This document shows, in pieces, positions 45,801-54,522 of a stretch of DNA of 64,000 nt. Position 1 is the stretch's first letter; each line of letters opens with the position of its first letter. The notes beneath the pieces are model-generated. The model saw only the letters and a program-made list of their open reading frames with translations. It ran no database searches and was not told the DNA's origin. The DNA comes from JAJVID01 sp035714085 (GTDB lineage Bacteria > Acidobacteriota > Blastocatellia > RBC074), in assembly GCA_035714085.1 (NCBI GenBank), contig DASTMP010000005.1, forward strand, positions 1 through 64,000. The letters run 5' to 3'. The position numbers and the translations under genes are program-made.

Positions 45801-46050
45801 GCCAGGAGCTAACCCTGAAATCCAGACTCCGTCAGGACAAGGACAGCCAGGACAGCCTCAAGCAGGTCAGGGGCAACAAGCGCAACAGGGAGGATTCGGC
45901 GGCGGCGGAGGAGGAGGCCGTGGCGGCGGACGCTTCGGCGCTCTGATCGGCCCCGCGCTCGATCCCGGCGCGTACCTGGTCAAACTCTCGGTTGACGGCA
46001 AAGAGATGACGACGAAAGTCGTTGTCGAGGCCGATAGCATGGACAAGTAA
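42859..46050 (+). CDS. Secreted beta-propeller protein with Asp-box (BNR/VPS10-like) repeats and poly-Gly linkers
   Basis: 1063 residues with a signal peptide (VIAISCLVLYGFSNVSSQAQ). Repeats of about 50 residues carry Asp-box motifs: GGVWKTINNGTTWEP, GVYKSTDGGKTFTD, GVYKTTDGGKTWTN, AIWKTTDAGKTWTK, SGVWRSDDKGKTWRI, KLFKSLDRGDTWTAS, VQLSKDGGATWVN. This is a sialidase/VPS10-type double propeller. The C-terminal part has GTAISYYLRSAPGGDVKITI, a FlgD-like Ig stretch with GKVVRNLTATKEAGLNRVMW. Poly-Gly tracts occur at about 299-331 and 481-498, with a third near 1014-1025. AAGGA lies 10 bases upstream of the ATG. Relatives are annotated glycosyl hydrolase-like, but catalytic sialidase residues are not evident; binding or scaffolding is as likely. 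Confidence 0.87.
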   Translation: MRNTPRLARVIAISCLVLYGFSNVSSQAQQAQQGGQQARPTPTPINRSDDPVLKNFRWRSIGPASMGGRIDDITAVESNPYVIYVGFATGGVWKTINNGTTWEPIFDTYQTSSIGDIAVCQSDPNIVWVGTGEANNRQSASFGDGVYKSTDGGKTFTDVGLKETQTIARIVIDPKDANTVYIAALGRLFGPNKERGVYKTTDGGKTWTNVKFIDADTGFTDIVIDPVDTKTLYAASYQRRRTSWGFNGGGPGSAIWKTTDAGKTWTKLQGNGLPEGLMGRIGLDVARSNPNVVYAQIEVGASGGTGGGEEQTGGGGGGGGGGFGGGGQQAQSNQPPDPKHSGVWRSDDKGKTWRIMSNNNNRPMYYSQIRIDPKNDQIVYTCGAPFHKSTDGGKTFQVVQGIAHSDHHALWINPNNTNQLLIGNDGGLNVSYDQAATWEFVNNITASQFYAVAADMRKPYYVCGGLQDNGSWCGPSQTRASGGGGGGGGGGGGGGGGGIINADWYRIGGGDGFYVQIDPTDYATVYAESQGGAMQRHDLRTGRSVSIRPRAALRPRGPGAARGGGQGTPQPGPPAGAAGAAGAGGESGEGQQPTQEQAQQIQAAGGFGFGGANPLQSNIVPAPPAGEQYRFNWDTPIALSPHNPRVIYVGANKLFKSLDRGDTWTASVDLTKQIDRSKLPIMGVDGNKPMASKHDGTSNYGNIITIAESPVLPGALWVGTDDGNVQLSKDGGATWVNVANNIKGVDGNYQVSRVEPSHFDAATCYVAIDNHRNDDLKPYLFVTRDYGATWASVTNNLPVGNVNVIREDAKNKNLLFVGTEFGVFVSTNGGAEWKKFMTGLPTVRVDDLLIHPRDNDLIAGTHGRGVWIVDDITPLQQLDEKTLAADAHLFDVRPGTQWLNDITLGRYAGGAKYFRGENPQPGTAISYYLRSAPGGDVKITISDVTGKVVRNLTATKEAGLNRVMWNLRGDPPPRPGGRFGPPGANPEIQTPSGQGQPGQPQAGQGQQAQQGGFGGGGGGGRGGGRFGALIGPALDPGAYLVKLSVDGKEMTTKVVVEADSMDK

Positions 46051-46146
46051 GACATGGAGACAAGGAGAAGGGGAAACAAGGAGAAGGGGATACGAATTGC
46101 AACGATCCCCTTGTCCCCTTGTCTCCTTATCTCCTTGTCTCTATGT
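46051..46146. repeat. Word-repeat imperfect hairpin (GGAGACAAGG type)
   Basis: The left arm (46051-46090) is made of GGAGACAAGGAGAAGGGG words; the right arm (46106-46146) is made of CCCCTTGTCCCC and CTCCTTGTCTC words. They pair with several mismatches around a loop of about 15 bases. It starts right after the propeller gene stop (46050) and ends 25 bases before the next ATG. Confidence 0.85.
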
Positions 46147-46171
46147 GGCTATTCATCCACTGAGGATTTAA

Positions 46172-47944
46172 ATGAATCGAAGAATGATCCTGCCGTTGCT
46201 GTTCCTGTTAGCGATAACGGCCGCCGCGCAGACTCCGAACGCGACGCGAGCGTCGAATTACCCTCTACCTGTCGAAGGTGATTTCGTCATCCGCGATTTC
46301 AAATTCGACAGCGGCGAAACGCTGCCTGAATTGAAGCTCCATTACCGCACGATAGGCGAGCCGAAGCGCGACGCCTCAGGCGCGGTGCGCAACGCCGTGC
46401 TCATAATGCACGGCACGGGAGGCTCCGGCGCCGGCTTTCTTTCGAACCAGTACGGTGGCGCGCTCTTCGGCCCTGGACAGTTACTCGACGCGACGAAGTA
46501 TTTCATCATCCTGCCCGACGGCGTCGGCCACGGCAAATCGTCGAAGCCAAGCGACGGGTTGCGCGCGCGATTCCCACATTACGCCTATAACGATATGGTC
46601 ACGGCGCAATACAAACTGTTGACCGAAGGACTCAAAGTAAACCATCTGCGTCTGGTGATGGGGACCTCGATGGGAGGGATGCAAACGTGGCTGTGGGGGG
46701 AGAAGTATCCAGACTTTATGGACGCGCTGGCGCCGCTGGCCAGCCTGCCGGTTCAGATTTCGGGCCGCAACCGGATGATGCGGCGAATGGTCATTGATTC
46801 CATCAAGAACGACCCCGAATGGAACAACGGTGATTACAAACAGCAACCAACTCGCGGTCTGACCTCGGCGATCTACACGCTGCTGTTTATGACCAGCGCG
46901 CCGCTGCAGCAATACAAACAGGCTCCCACCCGCGACACCGCTGACAAAATGTTCGACAACCTGGTTCATGCGCAACTCGCCCGAGCCGACGCCAACGACA
47001 TGCTCTACGCCTTCGACGCTTCGCGCGATTACGACCCCGCGCCCGATCTGGAAAAGATCAGAGCGCCGCTCATCGCCATCAATTCAGCCGATGATCAGGT
47101 AAATCCGCCGGAGTTGGGGATCGTGGAGAAAGAGATCAAGCGAGTGAAGCGAGGTCGCTACGTGTTGATCCCGATCAGCGATAAGACGCGGGGGCACGGC
47201 ACACATTCACTGCCCGAATTGTGGAAACAGTATCTGGCCGAGTTGCTGGATGAATCGAATGGGAGCAAATCTTCAAGCGGACAACAACGAAAGACTAAAA
47301 AATCTGATACGCCGGTGTTGGATTACGAGGCTGAAATCGGCAAAGCGCCCAGTAGCGAAAGGAAGAAGAAAAGTAGCCTGTTCAATGGTCACGGGGCCAT
47401 GGATGGAAGAAGCCGCATAAAAGAACTGCCACCGGGAGTCGAACCGTTGCCCACAATTAGCCATTGGTGGGTCGGGTTGCCAGCATTGCCGGTCGCCAAA
47501 AGCGACGCCATTGTTCTCGGCGAAATCGTTGCAGCGAACGCCTACTTGTCGGATGACCAGACGGGCATATATTCCGAGTTCTCAATAACAGTAGAGGAAC
47601 TCCTTAAAGACTCCACAGGGTCGCTCAGCATTGGGAGCACAGTGCCGGCGAATCGTCTCGGCGGAGGTGTTCGATTCGCTTCAGGGAGGATTAACGAATA
47701 CAGGATTTATCAACAAGGGATGCCACTAAAGGGAAGTCGATATATCCTTTTCGTAAGCCGCGAGAAGAGCGGCGTCTTCACAATCGTGACGGGTTACGGG
47801 CTCTCGAATGCTCGCATCACCCCATTAGACGGAGAAGATAGCGATGACCCGCGAGCCGCGCTCGCCTTCTCTCGCTATAAGGGCGCCGAGGAATCGCGAT
47901 TTTTACAGGACTTGCGAACAGCGATACAAGACGGCGCTAAATGA
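46172..47944 (+). CDS. Secreted alpha/beta-hydrolase (MetX-like fold) fused to a Blastocatellia-type C-terminal domain
   Basis: 590 residues. A signal peptide (MILPLLFLLAITAAAQ) is followed by an alpha/beta-hydrolase of the homoserine-acetyltransferase type: LKLHYRTIGEP, NAVLIMHGTGGSG, FIILPDGVGHGKSSKP, the nucleophile elbow VMGTSMGGMQTW, then INSADDQVNPPE (acid) and a His in TRGHGTHSLPE. The hydrolase ends near residue 365. A linker of charged residues (GQQRKTKKSDTPV) leads to a second domain of about 170 residues beginning WWVGLPALPVAKSDAIVLGEIV and ending YILFVSREKSGVF and YKGAEESRFLQDL. I recall this second module as a separate hypothetical protein in related genomes; if so, this is a gene fusion. 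No frameshift is needed. AGGA lies 7 bases before the ATG. Confidence 0.82.
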   Translation: MNRRMILPLLFLLAITAAAQTPNATRASNYPLPVEGDFVIRDFKFDSGETLPELKLHYRTIGEPKRDASGAVRNAVLIMHGTGGSGAGFLSNQYGGALFGPGQLLDATKYFIILPDGVGHGKSSKPSDGLRARFPHYAYNDMVTAQYKLLTEGLKVNHLRLVMGTSMGGMQTWLWGEKYPDFMDALAPLASLPVQISGRNRMMRRMVIDSIKNDPEWNNGDYKQQPTRGLTSAIYTLLFMTSAPLQQYKQAPTRDTADKMFDNLVHAQLARADANDMLYAFDASRDYDPAPDLEKIRAPLIAINSADDQVNPPELGIVEKEIKRVKRGRYVLIPISDKTRGHGTHSLPELWKQYLAELLDESNGSKSSSGQQRKTKKSDTPVLDYEAEIGKAPSSERKKKSSLFNGHGAMDGRSRIKELPPGVEPLPTISHWWVGLPALPVAKSDAIVLGEIVAANAYLSDDQTGIYSEFSITVEELLKDSTGSLSIGSTVPANRLGGGVRFASGRINEYRIYQQGMPLKGSRYILFVSREKSGVFTIVTGYGLSNARITPLDGEDSDDPRAALAFSRYKGAEESRFLQDLRTAIQDGAK

Positions 47945-47965
47945 AACAACTCGATCTTTCCGCCT

Positions 47966-48955
47966 TCACCCATTTCGCAATACGACTTTCCCGACTGTTT
48001 TTCTCGTCGCCAGCGCATTCAACGCCGCGACCGCGTCAGCCAGCGCGAATGATTGCGACACGGCAGGCTTAATTTGCCCAGCCTCGTACATCCTGAACAA
48101 GGCCTCCTGCGCTTCGCGCATGTATTCCGGGTAATGTTCCAGATATCCTCCCCAGTAAACGCCGACGACCGACATATTTTTGAGCAGGATGCGATTGGCC
48201 GCGATTGACGGGATCGTTCCGCCCGCGAACCCGATAACTAGCAATCGGCCTTCCGGCGCGACGCATTTGGTCGAAAGCTCGAAGATCTCTCCGCCCACCG
48301 GGTCATAAATCACATCGGCGCCGCTGCCGCCTGTAATTTGTTTGACCTGATTGACCCAGTTGACATCGCCATAATTCAAAGCATGTTCAGCGCCCTGCGA
48401 TAAACAGAAGCGCATCTTCTCTTCAGTGCTCGCGGTTGCGATCACGCGCGCGCCGAGAGCCTTGCCGATCTGAATGGCGGACGATCCGACGCCGCCCGCG
48501 CCGGCGTGAACCAGCAGCCATTTGCCGGGCCATTCTTCTGATTTGATCGTCGCGCGGCGCGTGAGCGCGAAGTGCGAAGTCTGATAGATCACGATCATCG
48601 CCGCGGCCTCTTCGAAGCTCATTGCGCCGGGAATGCGAAAGGCTTTTTCGGCGGGAGCGGTCGAATATTCGCAATAAGTCCCGCCGGTAGCCATCGCCTG
48701 AACGCGGTCGCCGATTTTGAGACCGGTCACTCCTTCGCCGACCGCGGCGACGACGCCTGCGACCTCGGAGCCTGGCGTAAACGGGCGCGGCGGTTTGGAT
48801 TGATATTTCCCCTGGATCATCAGGATGTCGAAGAAATTGAGCGCGGCGGCTCTGTTCTCGATCCGTATTTCGCCAGGTTGGGGTTCGGGAGCGGGAATGT
48901 CAGTGAATTCCATCTGATCGGGCTCGCCCCAGTCGTTGACTCGCCAAGCTTTCAT
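47966..48955 (-). CDS. Medium-chain NADPH:quinone oxidoreductase (zinc-independent MDR family)
   Basis: 329 residues from the ATG at 48955 (MKAWRVNDWGEPDQMEF), the usual MDR start. An upstream in-frame extension runs through a family B palindrome and is rejected. GroES-like N-terminal domain: NRAAALNFFDILMIQGKYQ, FTPGSEVAGVVAAVGEGV. The cofactor-binding motif is VHAGAGGVGSSAIQIGKALG, followed by EHALNYGDVNWVNQVKQIT and a quinone-oxidoreductase-type VIGFAGGTIPSI. The zinc-binding cysteines of alcohol dehydrogenases are absent. It probably reduces quinones or enones with NADPH in the cytosol. Its stop converges on that of the alpha/beta-hydrolase fusion with 21 bases between them. Confidence 0.92.
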   Translation of the reverse strand: MKAWRVNDWGEPDQMEFTDIPAPEPQPGEIRIENRAAALNFFDILMIQGKYQSKPPRPFTPGSEVAGVVAAVGEGVTGLKIGDRVQAMATGGTYCEYSTAPAEKAFRIPGAMSFEEAAAMIVIYQTSHFALTRRATIKSEEWPGKWLLVHAGAGGVGSSAIQIGKALGARVIATASTEEKMRFCLSQGAEHALNYGDVNWVNQVKQITGGSGADVIYDPVGGEIFELSTKCVAPEGRLLVIGFAGGTIPSIAANRILLKNMSVVGVYWGGYLEHYPEYMREAQEALFRMYEAGQIKPAVSQSFALADAVAALNALATRKTVGKVVLRNG

Positions 48956-48996
48956 GTGATTTCGGCCTTTCATTTGTTGGAACACGCGAGATTGGC

Positions 48997-49065
48997 ACAG
49001 TACCGCGCGCGTAAGCAAGCGGCTGATTGTTACGCATAGCCGCTCGCTTACGCGCGCGGTACTGT
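48997..49065. repeat. REP-like palindrome, family B, intact copy
   Basis: The arms 48997-49024 and 49038-49065 (starting ACAGTACCGCGCGCGTAAGC) match in 27 of 28 positions around a 13-base loop. It lies upstream of the quinone oxidoreductase. Related, more degenerate copies are at 56976-57050, 19993-20019 and about 24019-24038. Confidence 0.9.
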
Positions 49066-49186
49066 ACCAGCGCCCCAATAATGTTACAATTCGACCGATC
49101 TCTTGCATCGGGCTTTGCTGAAAATTCACAAAGTTGATCGCAACCCGCTTGTCTGATCCCGAAAATTCTGTAACAGCGGAGGAGTC

Positions 49187-51346
49187 ATGAAACTCAAATT
49201 AGGGATTTTGCTGTCAGCCGTCGCGCTGACGGCGCTTGTTGTGTTGAATGGGAAGAAGATGTCTGCTCAAGAACAACCGCCAAAACCGCCAGTCGCCAAG
49301 AAAGTTCCGAAGACCACGCAAATCCATGGTTACACTGTCACGGACAATTACGCGTGGATGGCCGACAAGACGAAGACTGACAAAGACGTCCTGGCGTATC
49401 TCAAGGCCGAGACCGATTACGCCGAGGCGATGATGAAACCGACCACTGGTTTCCAGGAGACGCTCTACAAAGAAATGCTCGCGCGCATCAAGGAGACAGA
49501 CGAGAACGTGCCTTACCGCAAGGGCGATTATTTCTATTACTCGCGCACCGAGCAGGGGAAACAGTACCCGATCTTCTGTCGCAAGAAGGGCGACCTTAAG
49601 GCGATGGAAGATGTCACCCTCGACATGAATAAGATGGCCGAGGGACATCCCTTCTTCAGCGTCGGGGCCTACAATGTCAGCGAGGACGGCAATCTGCTCG
49701 CCTTCTCCACCGATACCACCGGCTTTCGTCAATACAACCTGTTCGTCAAAGACCTGCGCACGGGCCAGGTCGGCGAAAAGATCGCCGACCGCGTGACCTC
49801 GGTCGCCTGGGCCAACGACAACAAGACGCTTTTCTACGGGCAGGAGGACGATGTCACGAAGCGTTCGGACAAAATCTTCCGCCACACGTTGGGCAGCGGC
49901 AAACATGACCTGCTGTTTGAAGAAAAAGACGAACTTTACAACACCGGCGTGGGGAAGACGCGCAGCAAAGGGTACATCGTAGTCGTGTCATCCAGCTCAA
50001 CGACGAGTGAGACGCGATACCTTTCGGCCGACAGGCCGAACGAGGAATTGAAACTTTTCTTGCCGCGCAAGGAGAACCATGAGTATTACATCGATCACCT
50101 GGGCGAGAATTTCTACATTCGCACGAACGATCAGGGGAAGAACTTCCGGCTTGTGACCGCGCCGGTCAGCGATCCTTCGCCGAAGAGCTGGAAAGAAATT
50201 ATCCCGCATCGCAAGGATGTGATGCTCGAAGACGTTGACTGCTACGCCGGGCATTACATAGCCGTCGAACGCGAAAACGGCCTGCCGAAATTCCACATCA
50301 CCGATCTTAAGAGCGGCAAGTCGCACGAGATCCCATTCCAGGATCCGGTCTACGTCGCTTATCCTGGGCAGAACGCGGAGTTCAACACCACAGTTTTCCG
50401 CTTCAACTACGAATCGTTCATCACGCCCAACTCGGTCTACGATTACGATGTTGTGACGGGCAAGCGCGAGTTGCGCAAACAACAGCCGGTGCTCGGCGGA
50501 TACGATCCGACGCTCTACAAATCCGAGCGCGTTTACGCCACCGCTTCGGACGGCGTCAAAGTGCCGATCTCGATCGTCTACAAGAAGGATTTGAATCGTG
50601 ACGGGCAGCGACCCCAAAACAGCCCCCCAAATAGGCCTATGCTGCTCGAAGGCTACGGCTCTTACGGCATCTCGAACGACGTCGACTTCTCGTCGAACCG
50701 GCTGAGCCTGCTGGATCGCGGCGTGATCTTCGGCATCGCGCACATCCGCGGCGGCGGCGAACTGGGCAAGGAGTGGCACGACACAGGCAAGATGATGGCC
50801 AAGAGGAACACCTTCACCGATTTCATTACCGCCGCCGAGTATCTGGTCAACGAGAAATACACGTCAAAAGACCGGCTGATCATCACGGGCGGCAGCGCGG
50901 GCGGGTTGTTGATGGGCGCGGTGACCAATATGCGCCCCGACCTGTTCAAAGCCGTGGTGTCGTATGTTCCGTTCGTCGACGTGATGAACACCATGCTCGA
51001 CGCTTCGCTGCCGCTGACCGTGGGCGAATACCTCGAATGGGGGAACCCGAACGAGAAGCCGGCTTACGATTACATGCGCAGTTATTCGCCATACGACAAC
51101 ATCGAGAAAAAGGCCTATCCGACGATCCTCGTCAGAACCTCGCTCAACGACTCCCAGGTGATGTACTGGGAACCGGCGAAATATGTCGCCAAGCTGCGCG
51201 AGATGAAGACTGACAACAACCTGCTCATGTTCAAGGTCAAATTGGAGCCGGGCGGTCACGGCGGGGCTTCAGGTCGCTACGACCGCTTGCATGACACGGC
51301 GTTCGATTACGCCTTCATCCTCGGACAATTCGGCGTCACAAAGTGA
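49187..51346 (+). CDS. Secreted prolyl oligopeptidase-family serine peptidase (S9A)
   Basis: 719 residues with a signal peptide (LGILLSAVALTALVVLNGKK). The S9A layout is complete: N-terminal VTDNYAWMADK, a seven-bladed propeller (about 90-430), then the alpha/beta-hydrolase domain. Catalytic Ser is S570 in TGGSAGGLLMG; the acid lies in RTSLNDSQV; the His is H691 in EPGGHGGASGRYD. The FGIAHIRGGGELGKEWHDTGK loop before the Ser is typical of prolyl oligopeptidase and oligopeptidase B. It likely cleaves peptides after Pro or basic residues in the periplasm. GGAGG 5-8 bases upstream supports the ATG. A word-repeat hairpin follows the stop. Confidence 0.93.
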   Translation: MKLKLGILLSAVALTALVVLNGKKMSAQEQPPKPPVAKKVPKTTQIHGYTVTDNYAWMADKTKTDKDVLAYLKAETDYAEAMMKPTTGFQETLYKEMLARIKETDENVPYRKGDYFYYSRTEQGKQYPIFCRKKGDLKAMEDVTLDMNKMAEGHPFFSVGAYNVSEDGNLLAFSTDTTGFRQYNLFVKDLRTGQVGEKIADRVTSVAWANDNKTLFYGQEDDVTKRSDKIFRHTLGSGKHDLLFEEKDELYNTGVGKTRSKGYIVVVSSSSTTSETRYLSADRPNEELKLFLPRKENHEYYIDHLGENFYIRTNDQGKNFRLVTAPVSDPSPKSWKEIIPHRKDVMLEDVDCYAGHYIAVERENGLPKFHITDLKSGKSHEIPFQDPVYVAYPGQNAEFNTTVFRFNYESFITPNSVYDYDVVTGKRELRKQQPVLGGYDPTLYKSERVYATASDGVKVPISIVYKKDLNRDGQRPQNSPPNRPMLLEGYGSYGISNDVDFSSNRLSLLDRGVIFGIAHIRGGGELGKEWHDTGKMMAKRNTFTDFITAAEYLVNEKYTSKDRLIITGGSAGGLLMGAVTNMRPDLFKAVVSYVPFVDVMNTMLDASLPLTVGEYLEWGNPNEKPAYDYMRSYSPYDNIEKKAYPTILVRTSLNDSQVMYWEPAKYVAKLREMKTDNNLLMFKVKLEPGGHGGASGRYDRLHDTAFDYAFILGQFGVTK

Positions 51347-51347
51347 A

Positions 51348-51437
51348 TAGTAGGGAGTAGGGAGTAGGGAGTGGGGAGTGGGAAGTTAGGAACAGCATCT
51401 TTTCCCCATTCCCCATTCCCCATTCCCCATTCCCTTT
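51348..51437. repeat. Word-repeat hairpin (GGGAGTAGGGAGT / CCCCATT type)
   Basis: The left side has five copies of GGGAGT(A/G) from about 51354; the right side has four to five copies of CCCCATT to about 51437. The words are not exact complements (GGGAGT against GGGAAT), so the stem is imperfect but long. It lies just after the prolyl oligopeptidase stop and acts, at least in position, as a terminator. Confidence 0.85.
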
Positions 51438-51475
51438 TTCCCTATTTTCCTTCCGCTTCTCCGCCAAAGGACGCG

Positions 51476-51481
51476 TATAAT
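51476..51481 (+). promoter_or_regulatory. Possible -10 hexamer ahead of the M48/propeller gene
   Basis: A perfect TATAAT follows ACGCG at 51476-51481, 112 bases before the ATG. No matching -35 at 16-18 bases is seen, so this is only suggestive. Confidence 0.25.
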
Positions 51482-51593
51482 CTTCCTGCGCTGGAATCTT
51501 CCGACAATCCTATCGTACCGTTAAGAACGGTCCATTGAATCAACCACAGGCTGCGGTTTCGACAATCCGAAACTTTGAATTGCCCTTTAATCT

Positions 51594-54521
51594 ATGCAGA
51601 AGATTCTGTTCAAATATTGCCTCCTACTACTGGCGCTCGGTCAGGCCGGCGTGGCGATAAATGCCCAGCAGGTCTGCCGCCCGCCCGCGCCCCAGGTTTC
51701 GCGCGAGCCTAACATTTTCACCGAAGAGCAGGAGGTCGATCTGGGCGACGCCATCGCCGAGCAGATTCAGCGAAATTTTCGCGTGTTTGACGACGACGAG
51801 GTCGCAGGCTATCTGAGGCGCATTGGCGAACGCGTCGTCAAACATCTGCCGCCGACCAAACTGCGATTCCAGTTTTTTCTGGTCGACCTGTCCGAAGCCA
51901 ACGCGTTCGTTCTGCCCGGCGGGCGCATCTATGTCTCGCGCAAGCTGGTCGCTTTCACGCAGAGCGAAGATGAGCTGGCCGCCGTAATCGCGCACGAGAT
52001 AGGCCACCTGGTGGCGCGCCAGCAGTCTCTGACGATGACGCGCCGGTTGAAGGAAGCGCTGGGCGTGACGCAGGTGACGGATCGTCGCGACATCTTCGAG
52101 AAGTACAATCTCCTGGTCGAAAACGCCGCGCGCAAACCCGAGGTCTTTCGCCGCGGCGACAATCACGAAGGCAAAGATCAGATCGAAGCCGACCAGATCG
52201 GACTCTTCGCGCTAGCCGCCGCCGGCTACGACCCGCAAGCCCATGCGCGGCTCTTCGACCGTCTCGCCGAGACGAAAGGCAAAACGGGCAACTTCTTCTC
52301 CGACCTGTTCGGCGTGACCAGCCCGGAGTCAAAACGCCTGCGCGAGATGATCAAGGGCGTCGAGGCGCTTCCGCCCGGTTGCGTCGAATCTCGCGCCAAC
52401 GCGCAGGCCGACGAATATTCGCGCTGGCAATCGGCCGTCGTCAGCTACACGGGGCTGGGCCGCAAGGAATCCTTGCATGCGGTCGTCTCGAGGACGGCGC
52501 TACAACCCCCGCTGCGTGGCGATATCACTCATCTGCGTTTCAGCCCCGACGGCAAATATGTCCTGGCCCAGGACGACGCGGGCATCAACGTGCTGACGCG
52601 CGAGCCGTTCAAACCGGTCTTCCGCATTGACGCGCCGGAAGCCGACGAAGCCCAGTTCACGCCGGATTCGCAGAACATCGTGTTCAACACATCCGACCTG
52701 CGCGTCGAAATCTGGAGCGTCGCCGAGGAGAAGCTGAGCGAGGCGCACGAAATCGTCCTCCACAAAACCTGTTTACAGAGCCTGCTTTCGCCGGACGGCA
52801 AGACCCTTGCGTGCATGGACGAAGATTTCGCGCTCAACCTCTTCGACGTTCGATCTAAGGCCCAGGTTTTTCAGCGCAAGGACTTTTATACGCCCGATCC
52901 GTTCTTCCTCTTGATCCAAAGCCTGGTCAGGATTCTCAACCCGGACGAGATCAGTGACGCGCGTCTGAGGCTGATCAACATGGGATTTTCGCCCGACGGG
53001 AAATATTTCGCCGCAGGGCAGCGCGGCATCGCCATCACCGCCGTCGGCGTCTCCAAAGATAACGCCGCGCTCGTCTTCGACCTTCAGGCGCATTCGCCGC
53101 TGTCGCTCAAGGGCAATGTCAAGAAGTTGATCGCGGCCGGGTTCACTTTCACCGCGCCTGACAGGATGATCGCTTACAACGCCGAGAAGCCGGACAAATC
53201 GGCGCTGCTCGGCCTGCCCGGCGGTGAGATCATCGAGGAGTTCCCGATGTTTCCCGGCAGGCTCGCGGCGGCGACGAAAGGCAATTACCTGCTCGTGCGC
53301 CCGTTCCAGAAATCGGCCGTCGGAGTCATTGATGTGGCCAAGCGAATGGCGATCAAAGGCAGCAAGTCGCCGGCGATCGACATTTACGACCAGGTCTTCG
53401 TCGCCGAGCGTTTGACGGGCGAGCTAGGGCTTTACACCACCGACAAGAACCAAATGCTCGCCACTGTGACCTTACCGCAAAATCCACTCGGGCGATTGCG
53501 CGCGATGGCTTTTTCGCCCGATTTCAAATGGCTGGCCGTCTCCGAACGCTCGCGCGGCGCGGTCTGGAATTTGACGAAGGGCGAACGCGCCGTTCATCTG
53601 CGAGGGTTCCGCGGCGGATTCTTCAGTGACGAGGGAATGTTCTACGCCGATTATCCGAAGGATGGAGAAGTCGACCGCCAGATCGCGGCCCTGGATACGA
53701 AGCGGCTTGTCATAGCCAGTGGCAAGGAAATCAAAGAGGACCGCGCAGCGCAGTACGGCCCGTTCCTGTTGATCACCAGGCCGGCCAAAAAGGGCGGCAG
53801 TTACGTAGAAGATCTAATTCTGGAGATGCGCGACGTCCGTAGTTTCGATGCGCTCTGGTCCAGGCCATTCGGCAAAGAATCGCCGGATTATTGGGTGGCG
53901 CCGCGCGAAGGCACAATGGTTCTCTCCTGGCCGGTGGCGTCGAAATACGCGCGGGACGAAATCAAATCCGACACCGAGCTGACAAAGCGACTGGCGGAGT
54001 TGAAGGAACAGGAAGGCGATTATTTCCTGCAGGTGCTCGACGCAAAGACCGGCGCCACGAAAGGGAGGTTGCTGGTCGAAACCGGCAAAGGCTCGTTCCG
54101 CATCACCAACGTCTTCGCCGCTGGCGACTATGTGATGATCGCCGATACGCAGAACCGCGTGCTCGTTTACTCGCTCTCGACCGGAGAACAAAAGGGACGT
54201 GTCTTTGGCAGCCACGCCGTCGTCGGCGGAATGGGCGGAAAGTCCAGCGGCCAATCTGATGGCCAACAGGATGGGCGCCAGACTGGCCAGGAGACTAGCC
54301 AACAGACTGGCCAACAGACTGGCCAACAGACTGGTTTGATGTGCGTGGAGAACGAACGCGGCAAACTGGTGGTCTACGATCTGGCCTCGTTGGAGAAGCG
54401 AGACGAGTTCGCCTTTGCGCATCCGGTCTCGGGCGCCTCTTTCAGCCAGGACGGCAAGAGATTGTTCGTGTTGACGGCCAATCAGGCGGTTTATGTTTTA
54501 AATGTGGCTGGAACGAAGTGA
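51594..54521 (+). CDS. M48-type zinc metallopeptidase fused to a WD40-like propeller
   Basis: 975 residues. A signal peptide (YCLLLLALGQAGVAINAQ) and an M48 domain come first: EEQEVDLGDAIAEQIQRNF, ANAFVLPGGRIYVSRKL, then HEIGH at residues 134-138 with E135 and the third ligand E198 in QIEADQIGLFALAAAG. From about residue 300 the protein is WD40/YVTN-like beta-propeller (ITHLRFSPDGKYVLAQDDAG, LINMGFSPDGKYFAAGQRG, LRAMAFSPDFKWLAVSER). Near 886-916 is a low-complexity stretch encoded by CCAACAGACTGG-type 12-base repeats (QQTGQQTGQQTG). A periplasmic protease that uses a propeller to bind substrate is inferred. The ATG lacks a strong Shine-Dalgarno. Its stop touches the following word repeat. Confidence 0.88.
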   Translation: MQKILFKYCLLLLALGQAGVAINAQQVCRPPAPQVSREPNIFTEEQEVDLGDAIAEQIQRNFRVFDDDEVAGYLRRIGERVVKHLPPTKLRFQFFLVDLSEANAFVLPGGRIYVSRKLVAFTQSEDELAAVIAHEIGHLVARQQSLTMTRRLKEALGVTQVTDRRDIFEKYNLLVENAARKPEVFRRGDNHEGKDQIEADQIGLFALAAAGYDPQAHARLFDRLAETKGKTGNFFSDLFGVTSPESKRLREMIKGVEALPPGCVESRANAQADEYSRWQSAVVSYTGLGRKESLHAVVSRTALQPPLRGDITHLRFSPDGKYVLAQDDAGINVLTREPFKPVFRIDAPEADEAQFTPDSQNIVFNTSDLRVEIWSVAEEKLSEAHEIVLHKTCLQSLLSPDGKTLACMDEDFALNLFDVRSKAQVFQRKDFYTPDPFFLLIQSLVRILNPDEISDARLRLINMGFSPDGKYFAAGQRGIAITAVGVSKDNAALVFDLQAHSPLSLKGNVKKLIAAGFTFTAPDRMIAYNAEKPDKSALLGLPGGEIIEEFPMFPGRLAAATKGNYLLVRPFQKSAVGVIDVAKRMAIKGSKSPAIDIYDQVFVAERLTGELGLYTTDKNQMLATVTLPQNPLGRLRAMAFSPDFKWLAVSERSRGAVWNLTKGERAVHLRGFRGGFFSDEGMFYADYPKDGEVDRQIAALDTKRLVIASGKEIKEDRAAQYGPFLLITRPAKKGGSYVEDLILEMRDVRSFDALWSRPFGKESPDYWVAPREGTMVLSWPVASKYARDEIKSDTELTKRLAELKEQEGDYFLQVLDAKTGATKGRLLVETGKGSFRITNVFAAGDYVMIADTQNRVLVYSLSTGEQKGRVFGSHAVVGGMGGKSSGQSDGQQDGRQTGQETSQQTGQQTGQQTGLMCVENERGKLVVYDLASLEKRDEFAFAHPVSGASFSQDGKRLFVLTANQAVYVLNVAGTK

Positions 54522-54522
54522 A

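Noticed and set aside
48956..49129. N-terminal extension of the quinone oxidoreductase
   Set aside because: It is encoded by the family B palindrome; the ATG at 48955 begins the conserved MKAWRV start.
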